Of a DNA stretch of 6,028 nucleotides, positions 1 to 5,782 are shown one piece after another. Both the position numbers and the translations under genes were made by a program. Position 1 is the stretch's first letter. Each line of letters opens with the position of its first letter. The DNA is from CAZEYI01 sp964422855 (GTDB lineage: Bacteria; Patescibacteriota; Gracilibacteria; Absconditabacterales; Absconditicoccaceae): assembly GCA_964422855.1 (NCBI GenBank), contig CAYRCS010000041.1:1-6028 (forward strand). The letters run 5' to 3'. A model generated the notes under the pieces. The model was not told the DNA's origin. It saw only the letters and a list, made by a program, of their open reading frames with translations, and did no database searches.

Positions 1-57
1 AGTAGCGCCATACCTAGGTGTTGTCGTATTTTGTGTCTCATGGTTATGAGAATTCAT
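1..57 (-). CDS. Probable start of a divergent hypothetical gene (partial)
   Basis: An open frame starts at ATG 57-55 on the minus strand and runs off the left edge of the window after 19 codons, beginning MNSHNHETQ and rich in Asn, Thr and His. The fragment is too short to assign to a family. The main support is the well-spaced promoter just upstream (-10 at 74-69, -35 at 97-92), which would place the transcript start within a few bases of the ATG, giving a very short or leaderless mRNA. No UGA occurs in the fragment. The competing view is that this DNA is the 3' end of a plus-strand gene: frame 2 is open from base 2 to a TAG at 199-201. That frame is Cys/Val-rich and looks like noise. Confidence 0.35.
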   Translation of the reverse strand, partial: MNSHNHETQNTTTPRYGAT

Positions 58-68
58 AAAGTATATCT

Positions 69-97
69 ATTGTATCCTTTGTGTTGTTGTAGTGCAA
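69..97 (-). promoter_or_regulatory. Sigma70-like promoter for the leftward gene
   Basis: On the minus strand TTGCAC (97-92) and TACAAT (74-69) are separated by exactly 17 bases, close to the sigma70 consensus. The expected transcript start, near base 62, lies about 5 bases before the ATG at 57. The rest of 58-192 contains no convincing gene. For the plus-strand tsaB operon I see only a weak possible -10 (TATACC, 178-183) without a good -35. Confidence 0.45.
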
Positions 98-192
98 AAG
101 GTCGATGTTTGTGGTGTCGTTAGTACTTGCAAAATCATGAAAAATATGTATTGTGTGTGTTGTGTAAAACATGGCTTTATACCTATTGTATT

Positions 193-774
193 ATGCTCAT
201 AGTGCAGCCTTGTAGTGATAATGTACACCTTGTTTCGTCTCAAGGTGATGTTTTGATAGCTCGTGATCGTGTTGAATACGACTTGTCGAGTGCTTTTTTG
301 CGTTTGTCGGAGGGGCAGGATGTTCTTTTTGTCTCTGGACCAGGAAGTTTTACAAATTTGAGAGTGGCTGGATTGGTCATAAATCTAGCTCGCCGTCTTG
401 TATCTGGCAAGAATTCTCTGTTTGCTATAGATAAGATAGCCTTGTACTCATTCTTGATAGACAAAAAGCTACTTCCACCACAAGGGATCCTCTATATAGG
501 TCAAACCAAGAACTTTTGGTTGTATGATTTTGTCCGCCGTAGTTATACTGTGGTTAATGGGGATTTTGTGCCTGATGGGCAGTATTTTGTAGATCAAATA
601 TCTGATAGATATTTTGATGTGTTGGCAGATAAGAAAGTTGGACTCGGTGTCGATGGCGATAATCTTGTGTTATCTTTTGCTGGAGCGCTTGATTGCATAG
701 CATTTGTAGATATCCCTATGCAATCTGTAGATGTTGCAGTTCCAGAATATATGATAGAGCCTGTAATAGGGTAA
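193..774 (+). CDS. tsaB: tRNA t6A biosynthesis protein TsaB (YeaZ-like)
   Basis: TsaB is the non-catalytic partner of TsaD in the TsaBDE complex, which transfers threonylcarbamoyl to A37 of ANN-decoding tRNAs in the cytoplasm. The diagnostic motif is SGPGSFTNLRVA at residues 48-59, matching the family GPGSFTGLR, followed by a helix with NLARRL. The C-terminus PEYMIEP fits the usual P.Y.R end. The ATG at 193 is chosen because it gives a family-like N-terminus (MLIVQP). A TTG at 127 in the same frame would add an unlikely Cys-rich 22-residue extension. At 193 aa the protein is slightly short. The N-terminal DTS-type motif of the ASKHA fold is degraded, here QPCSDN, as is tolerable in a protein that does not itself catalyse. 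It has about 15 glycines, none encoded by UGA. The stop is TAA, and ruvX follows after 22 bases, so the two probably form an operon. No Shine-Dalgarno sequence is visible. Confidence 0.82.
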   Translation: MLIVQPCSDNVHLVSSQGDVLIARDRVEYDLSSAFLRLSEGQDVLFVSGPGSFTNLRVAGLVINLARRLVSGKNSLFAIDKIALYSFLIDKKLLPPQGILYIGQTKNFWLYDFVRRSYTVVNGDFVPDGQYFVDQISDRYFDVLADKKVGLGVDGDNLVLSFAGALDCIAFVDIPMQSVDVAVPEYMIEPVIG

Positions 775-796
775 TTTATATTTATTATTTGTAGTT

Positions 797-1195
797 ATGA
801 GAAGAAATCCTACTGTGCTTGGTATCGATCGAGGATCGAAATATATTGGGCTTGCATATATGACATTGCAAGATCGCGTGCCTTTGCCAATTGGCTATAT
901 ATTTAATGATAAGATGACCTATATTAGTATTGCTGATATGATTATCAGATATCAGGTGAATACTATCGTCATAGGTAGACCTTCACAACAAAAGGATATC
1001 CAAACTAAGATACAACAATTTGTTGATGGTTTGTGGCTTTTGGTAGATCCAGAGACAGTTAAGATTGAGTATATCGAAGAAGATTATAGTTCTGTACAGG
1101 CAGGTGAAATTGTCTCATCATTTAAGAAAAATGTTGCCGAAGACACTATCTCTGCTATGATATTGTTGGATAGATGGAGTGGCAAAAGTATTTAG
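797..1195 (+). CDS. ruvX: Holliday junction resolvase-like protein RuvX/YqgF
   Basis: This is an RNase H-fold nuclease family protein, 132 aa, implicated in Holliday-junction resolution and/or 16S rRNA 5' processing. What is seen: VLGIDRGSKYIGLA at residues 7-20 carries the first catalytic Asp (D11). IVIGRPSQQ at 57-65 corresponds to the family VGLP(L) strand. EEDYSSVQA at 94-102 aligns with the DERLTTxxA motif. AEDTISAMILLDRW at 114-127 matches the C-terminal KDAIAAALIL helix and its acidic residue (D116). In the second motif the first Asp is Glu (E94) and the Arg is Asp (D96), a divergent form of the active site. The length is normal for the family. The stop is TAG, with no UGA used for its 8 glycines. 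The next gene starts 15 bases downstream on the same strand. No Shine-Dalgarno sequence precedes the ATG. Confidence 0.85.
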   Translation: MRRNPTVLGIDRGSKYIGLAYMTLQDRVPLPIGYIFNDKMTYISIADMIIRYQVNTIVIGRPSQQKDIQTKIQQFVDGLWLLVDPETVKIEYIEEDYSSVQAGEIVSSFKKNVAEDTISAMILLDRWSGKSI

Positions 1196-1210
1196 GTTTG
1201 CGCTAGTATT

Positions 1211-2428
1211 ATGCTACTTATAGGGGATATTCATATCACGACTCGTGTTAAAGACGCATTATTAGACCAGTTGCGTACTTTTGTGGCAAGTCATCCGGAT
1301 GAACAGCATATTGTTTTTGTCTGAGATTATGTGTATCATTTTGCCTATGATAGAGGAGCCTCTTTGGCTTTGTATAGTTTTTTTATAGAGCTTTTTGAGC
1401 AAGGTAAGACCGTGTATGTCTTGGCTGGTAATCATGACTGGTTGACGGATAGTTTTGTCTATGCAGAAGCAAAAAAAGCTTTTGATATATTGCATGGATC
1501 ACATCACAATAAGCTGTATTTTATCACAGAACCTATGCAGTGTGTTATAGAATGACAGGAAGTTTTGTTTTTGCCTTATATGCTTAGTCCCGACTCATTA
1601 CGTACTATAGAGCAATCTGATGTAGGAGTTGTGCGGCAGGATGAAGTGCGTGTTTTGATACAGTCTTCTCATAAAAATGAAGTGATGTCCGGATTGTTGA
1701 CCAACTATATACTCCAGACTTATAAAAAAACTCCTGAACTTTTGGTCATATTTCATCATTATATAGCCAATACGCGTTTGCCAGGACAGCAGGCTATGTT
1801 TCATTATAAAGATGTAGCATTGCATGCAGGATTGCTGGATTTGCCGTGACTTCGTTTGTTGTCTGGTCATGTGCATCATGTGTGTAGTTACAAGAACTAT
1901 ATCGGTATAGGTAGTGTGCGACATACGAGTCCTTTGGAGGTACAGGAAGTGAAATGATTGTTTTATTTGCGTGATGGTGTAATCGCTATGCAGCCTGTTT
2001 TACTTTATCCGTATTTGCAGATACAAGAACTGGAAGGGCTTGATCGTAAAGCAATACAAGTCTTGCTTGAAAATATATGGCAAACTATACAGGCTCGTTT
2101 TGTGTCTGAGGTATGGACTACTCGTTTTGCCACATTGCCTGTAGTTGATATGAAACAGTTGTCGATCACTATATTGCGTGATGATATCAGTTATGATCAA
2201 TTATCTAGTGTATTGTCCTCTGATATGATAGAATCAGTCCGCGACATCAAGATCAAAAAAGATGCAGTAGCCATGCAGGATCTCTTGGCAAATTTCTCTG
2301 TCCAGCAAGACAATCTGCAGACATGATTTGCTGATTGGAAAGCGATACTCAAATCATATATAGAAAAAAAATATCCTGAAAATGTTGATGTCTATTTGCA
2401 ACTTTTACAAGATATGAAGCTTTTGTAA
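1211..2428 (+). CDS. Metallophosphoesterase, SbcD/Mre11-like (five UGA=Gly codons)
   Basis: A 405-aa calcineurin-type phosphoesterase, probably a two-metal DNA exonuclease of the SbcD/Mre11 kind. The metal-binding motifs appear in order: GDIH (residues 5-8), VGDY (37-40), AGNHDW (72-77), FHHY (181-184) and SGHVHH (218-223), followed by IGIGSVRHTS (231-240), which resembles the GSxxxxs segment after the last motif in SbcD. A C-terminal region of about 160 aa (LQIQELEGLDRK onward) could be the capping domain. In-frame UGA codons at 1322, 1553, 1847, 1955 and 2324 encode G38, G115, G213, G249 and G372. G38 is the glycine before the motif II metal-ligand Asp. Under the standard code the gene would fall into short fragments. 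No SbcC partner follows: the TAA lies 8 bases from the stop of a convergent gene. A general phosphoesterase without nuclease activity cannot be excluded. Confidence 0.8.
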
Positions 2429-2436
2429 CTTGTTTT

Positions 2437-3138
2437 CTAATTCATCTCGGCTTGTGCACCGTGCAAGGTGGGATTGTAGCAACGGAAAAGGAGACTTATA
2501 ATATCTGATACTTCGAGTTTTTCGGTAGGGATACCTATGCTGTTGAGTCATTCCATGAGGATATTGCATCTGGTTTCGAGCATTTTTTCACCTTTGAGAT
2601 ATTGTCTGTATCTTCATACTATTCTTTCGACGCTATCTTTGGCTTCTAGGACGTTGAGGAATTTTTTTCGTCGTGCTTTATTGATCTCATGGTTGTCGTC
2701 TTCACTACTGTAGTAGGGTACTATGATATAGAATTCTTTCACAAAGATCAATCATTGCTGGCTATCAATTTCCTGTAAGAAATTGACGTACTCTTTTCCT
2801 TGTTGTTTGAGTATCGGATGGTCTATATTGCCAACATTTTGGTTCATATAATTAATATAGTTGGTCAGGTCTAGATATGTATTGCGGATCAATATCTGTA
2901 TGGGAAATTGCAAACCGTTGAGAAATCTTTTGTACTGTTCCAAGATGATCTGTTGTTCATCGTAGTTTTTGAGATCTACGTTGAGTCCTGTGACTTTGAG
3001 TATAGCTCTGATACCACCATCTTTGAGTATCAACGTGCTATTTCTAATTTCTGATATAGGTAACATGGTCTCGGTATTATATACCTTGTCGTGCTTGCCT
3101 TTTTGTATCTTATTTTGTTCTCCGAGATTGAAAAGCAT
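2437..3138 (-). CDS. TraC/VirB4 N-terminal-like conjugation-type protein (UGA=Gly)
   Basis: This 233-aa soluble protein resembles the TraC-like domain proteins common in CPR bacteria, which match the N-terminal part of VirB4/TraC and usually sit between small membrane proteins and a VirB4-type ATPase. The recognisable core is residues 27-84: PISEIRNSTLILKDGGIRA, then ILKVTGLNVDLKNYDEQQ and FLNGLQFPIQILI. A helical, charged C-terminal part follows (GKEYVNFLQ, NKARRKKFLNVLEA). No Walker A motif is present, so it is not itself the ATPase. UGA codons at 2754-2752, 2616-2614 and 2550-2548 encode G129, G175 and G197. The stop is TAG at 2439-2437. It is the third gene of a leftward operon, starting 16 bases after the second pilin, with no Shine-Dalgarno sequence. 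The assignment rests on recalled family resemblance. Confidence 0.68.
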
Positions 3139-3154
3139 ATGTATTTATGGGTAA

Positions 3155-3598
3155 TTAGTTTAAAATACCTATCACATTGAATAGGAAGCTGATAATAAAC
3201 CATGACAATCCTATGATAAATAATGCTATGCTAGCGCCTTTGAGTATGGCTTTTGCTTTAGCAAATCATTCATCTTGGTCACTAAAGAACATCAAATAAA
3301 ATCCATATATGATCATGGCAAGTGCAATAAATGCTCACAATCCTAGGACTATGTTGATGATGTAGGTAATATAATTGGTGGCTCCTGTGTCACTCCCTGT
3401 GATAAATGTATCTAAGCCAAAAATTCCCAGCAGTTTTACCATCAAACTTTCGCTATCGGTAGTATCTTCTCCCACAACTGTACCAATATCTTCTGTTGAT
3501 TGATTTATAGAGTCTTGTCAGACATTATAGAAAAAATCTTGTGCTTGGATCCAGTTTATGGTAACTATACATAATACTGCCAATAGTATTTTTTTCAT
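3155..3598 (-). CDS. Type IV secretion system pilin-like protein B (UGA=Gly)
   Basis: A 147-aa exported membrane protein with the architecture of VirB2/TrbC-type pilins (the CPR T4SS pilin family). It has a signal peptide at residues 1-19 (MKKILLAVLC start, likely cut after the A of WIQA), an acidic Ser/Thr-rich stretch (28-55), a hydrophobic helix at about 78-104 and a second at about 118-143. A short polar loop with SDQDEGFAKAKA lies between the helices, matching the family's typical charged turn followed by AKK. UGA at 3520-3518, 3337-3335 and 3268-3266 encodes G27, G88 and G111. Its ATG shares one base with the TAA of the upstream pilin (TAATG), so translation is probably coupled. It and its neighbour are diverged tandem paralogues. 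Such proteins are thought to assemble into a pilus or a secretion channel at the cell surface. Confidence 0.72.
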
Positions 3599-4089
3599 TA
3601 TGCTGTGATGAGTTGTATGAGATAAAATATCAAACTTACTACAAATCGACTTACTCCTATCCCTGCTAACGCTATGCCTGCATATTTGATTCATTGCAAT
3701 CATTTGCCGTATTGTTCCTCATCTCCTGCAGCTGTGATCATAAGGAAACCATGATACAGTAGATATATAAGGGCAATCATTGCAACTAGTCACAATGCAT
3801 AGTTTATGAAGTTATTGATGATCTGGAATGTTTGGTTTTGTGCAGAAGTATGATCTCCTATCTCAGCGCCATTACCTATTATATTTGCGATGACATTATT
3901 TTGATCTTGGGAGTCTTGTATCAAATTGTATATGCCATCTCTGATAGGATTGCCATCTGTGAGATCTGTGTTGACAGCGTCATTTTCGTTGGTATTGAGA
4001 ATCGTGTCATCAATATTTGGAATATTGAGTCATCGAGCTATTGAGGCGCTTGTTATTATCATTATCAGGATAAGTAATTTCTTGACCAT
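3598..4089 (-). CDS. Type IV secretion system pilin-like protein A (UGA=Gly)
   Basis: First gene of the leftward operon, 163 aa. MVKKLLILIM begins a signal peptide likely cut after SIA at residue 18. Residues 20-90 are polar and rich in Asn, Asp and Gln. Helix 1 spans about 94-117 (LGLVAMIALIYLLYHGFLMI), the turn AAGDEEQYGKGLQG is at 120-133, and helix 2 spans about 134-158. The two-helix pattern with a small charged turn is the VirB2/TrbC pilin signature, and the KYAGIALAGIG segment is typical of the CPR family. UGA at 4032-4030, 3792-3790, 3702-3700 and 3693-3691 encodes G20, G100, G130 and G133; G130 and G133 crowd the helix 2 entry. An in-frame ATG at 4113 is an alternative start, but MVKK gives the better signal peptide. 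The longer N-terminal spacer distinguishes it from pilin B. Its TAA overlaps the next ATG. Confidence 0.72.
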
Positions 4090-4226
4090 ATTGGTGTTTT
4101 GGTAAAATTGCATGGTATATATGCTCTTTTGTCGGAGAAATGCAAATTTTGTCCTTGCAAAGCGGCGGTGTTTTACTATTTTTTGCTTTGTTCGATGTTG
4201 ACAATTTATTTCTGTCATATCTAGTA
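4090..4226. other. Divergent intergenic region between pilin and membrane-protein genes
   Basis: This 137-base gap separates two divergently transcribed genes and should hold both promoters. The leftward promoter is listed separately. For the rightward gene the candidates are poor: TTGACA at 4198-4203 is a perfect -35 hexamer, but the best following -10 (TATCTA, 4218-4223) is only 14 bases away and would start transcription inside the gene. TAAAAT (4103-4108) is another possible -10 without a clear -35. GGAG at 4134-4137 lies 2 bases before an in-frame ATG at 4140, so the membrane protein could begin there, with 29 extra residues. Confidence 0.4.
4116..4145 (-). promoter_or_regulatory. Candidate promoter of the pilin operon
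   Basis: On the minus strand TTGCAT (4145-4140) and TATATA (4121-4116) are separated by 18 bases. Transcription would begin near 4109, about 20 bases before the pilin A ATG at 4089. The leader contains no Shine-Dalgarno sequence. TATATA reads almost the same on the plus strand, so it could also contribute to rightward transcription. Confidence 0.38.
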
Positions 4227-5420
4227 ATGAAAAAAATCACTCACTACTCCCTCTTGGTCTACCTATTTGGTATTCAGTTTGTGTTGTATGGATTGCGAAA
4301 GCCTGATGTTTTGTTTGTACAGATGGGGATCGCCAATCTTCTTGTTTTCATTCTCGGCGGAATCCTCGTTTTGCATCTCGCACATCGTATGAGTTCTGAT
4401 GCGATCAAAGATGCCTTGCGCCATTTTTCTACAGGTATAGGCTGGTTTGTAGAAAAGTATGTATTTATGTGTAGTATCTTTGCGATTATTGTTGCATCGA
4501 TTGTTGATTTGTTTGTGGATGTGCCGTCGTGTGTATTTTACATACTTGCAGGGCTATTCTTGTATACATTGATTATTGCTCGACAGAGCATATGGCAGAA
4601 GACTATACATCTTGGTAGACGTTTGTTTATGCCAAAAGATGTGTTGTTTTGGATAAGTGTCATGGTAGCACTCAGCGTCTGACATTTGTGGCCATCATGG
4701 GATGTGTGGCATCGTCTTGGTGTAGCAACTTTGGCAGGAATGTTGTTCTATTATATCACTATCAAATTGTCTGATGCGATAGGGAGCTATAACTTTATGA
4801 AACTTACTACTGCAAAACTTTATGCCTTTGTCCTTGTGGTTGCAGCTGTAGCGAGTTTGTTTTCATTCCGTTTTGCATTTGTATCTGAGGTATTTACTGG
4901 CATAGAATCTACTGTATCACAAGGTATTGAAGCAGCTAAATGATTGTTTGTATCTCAAGAAGATGCTGCAGTACAGAGTGGAGAGCTCGTAACGAGTGAA
5001 GAATTGTTGACTATAGCAACATGAGAAGTACTTATGCAGACTGGCGTTGTAGAAACTGGTACGGTAGAGCCTGTGGTTATTAGAACAATCAATTTTGCTG
5101 ATGCTTTGAGCTATCTGATAGAAAAATATGAGGTTCCCGTATCTTCACAAAAGGCAGTGAAGTTTAGATATGTATCGTATACCAACGCTTTGTATCCAAT
5201 CTTTGCAGCAGCATATAGTAAGAAACTTATAGGAGCAAGTACCAATCCTGTTTCTCTCGTAAGATGTGATGTCTATCAAGTGATGAAAGGAATCTTAGCT
5301 TGATGGGAGGTTACTGGCAATGGAAGCGTCTTGGACAAATATTGGAATCATGCGAGTGTTAACGACATGCTCAATGGTTGTGTAGCAAAGGGCGATACAG
5401 TGATGACGAATAATTTGTAA
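4227..5420 (+). CDS. Polytopic membrane protein with possible SLH-like C-terminal domain (UGA=Gly)
   Basis: I do not recognise a named family. The 397-aa product has about seven hydrophobic segments (roughly residues 7-23, 34-53, 79-98, 101-117, 137-152, 165-182 and 197-214), then a soluble tail of about 180 residues. Within the tail, residues 312-360 (YPIFAAAYSKKLIGAST, then SLVRCDVYQVMKGILAGW) weakly resemble one S-layer-homology repeat: an aromatic position, the A...K.LIG turn, and an R-x-(D/E) helix. Residues 240-285 are Glu/Thr/Val-rich and look like a linker. UGA at 4680, 4941, 5022 and 5301 encodes G152, G239, G266 and G359; without recoding the gene would be five pieces. The ATG at 4227 gives a positive MKK start before the first helix; an ATG at 4140 is the alternative. 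It is transcribed away from the pilin operon, so a role in the same cell envelope system is possible but inferred. A strong hairpin terminator follows 13 bases after the TAA. Confidence 0.7.
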
Positions 5421-5433
5421 TATATATTCTATC

Positions 5434-5465
5434 AAAAAACATACGCAATCCTGCGTATGTTTTTT
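5434..5465. terminator. Bidirectional intrinsic terminator, perfect 14-bp stem
   Basis: The left arm (5434-5447, A6 then CATACGCA) pairs perfectly with the right arm (5452-5465, TGCGTATG then T6) around the four-base loop ATCC. Read on either strand it is a stem followed by a U-run, so it can end both the rightward membrane gene (stop at 5420) and the leftward DUF59 gene (stop at 5468, just 2 bases before the hairpin). Confidence 0.9.
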
Positions 5466-5467
5466 GT

Positions 5468-5782
5468 TTATTCGAACATTCTTAATAGGTCGGGGTCTTT
5501 GATGTTTTGGAGGGTTCGGAGTGGGTCTCGTGTGACTTCTACTTGAACTGTATACTGAGGAAGTTCTTGATTTATACTATTGGTGACTTGTGTCTGTATC
5601 TCATCTATGGATGGACACGATGGAGAGGTGAAAGTCATGAGGATATGGATGATATTTTTTTTCTGATCTGCTTTGATATCGTATATGAGTCATAGTGTTC
5701 GGATATCTACTATAGGAAATTCTGGGTCGTATACCTCCTGGAGGCGAGATTGGACTATCTGGATGAGCTCTTTATTCTCCAT
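5468..5782 (-). CDS. MIP18/DUF59 family (SufT-like) iron-sulfur assembly protein
   Basis: A stand-alone 104-aa DUF59 protein, a family that helps mature or deliver Fe-S clusters in the cytoplasm (SufT, and the DUF59 domain of MIP18 and PaaD). What is seen: EVYDPEFPIVDI at residues 16-27 matches the family V.DPE...n.vdl. TLGLIYDI at 29-36 is the family LGLVYD motif. MTFTSPSCPSIDEI at 49-62 carries the conserved Cys (C56) in the family T.T...CP context. TRDPL at 84-88 corresponds to the closing DP.W segment, here with Leu for Trp. The glycine of LGL is encoded by UGA at 5692-5690, the only glycine in the protein and one of the best anchors for the recoding. The length is normal for SufT. The ATG lies inside the end of the upstream gene (11-base overlap) behind a strong Shine-Dalgarno sequence. 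The stop is TAA. Confidence 0.85.

Noticed and set aside
1..10. Possible tRNA 3' end (GCGCCA) at the left edge
   Set aside because: Only a few bases are visible, with no T-arm or matching acceptor strand in the window.
127..192. Longer TsaB starting at TTG 127
   Set aside because: It adds a Cys-rich, low-complexity stretch not seen in the family; ATG 193 gives the expected N-terminus.
2..201. 3' end of an upstream plus-strand gene ending TAG at 199-201
   Set aside because: The translation is Cys/Val-rich with no recognisable pattern, and a good minus-strand promoter lies within it; not excluded, but unsupported.
1211..2428. Apparent pseudogene or frameshifted gene broken by several stops
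   Set aside because: All interruptions are UGA in a single unshifted frame, and the phosphoesterase motifs run in order across them, so it is a recoded intact gene.
3832..4044. Plus-strand open frame opposite pilin A
   Set aside because: It is a shadow of the minus-strand pilin gene, which has a signal peptide and two helices with the family pattern.
4198..4223. TTGACA promoter for the membrane protein gene
   Set aside because: The best -10 is only 14 bases away and would start transcription inside the coding region, so the hexamer may be chance.
4227..5420. Three or more separate small plus-strand genes
   Set aside because: The pieces are in one frame separated only by UGA and end at a single TAA followed by a terminator; one gene explains them better.
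5507..5695. Plus-strand open frame opposite the DUF59 gene
   Set aside because: It is antisense to a clearly recognised DUF59 protein and has no family features of its own.
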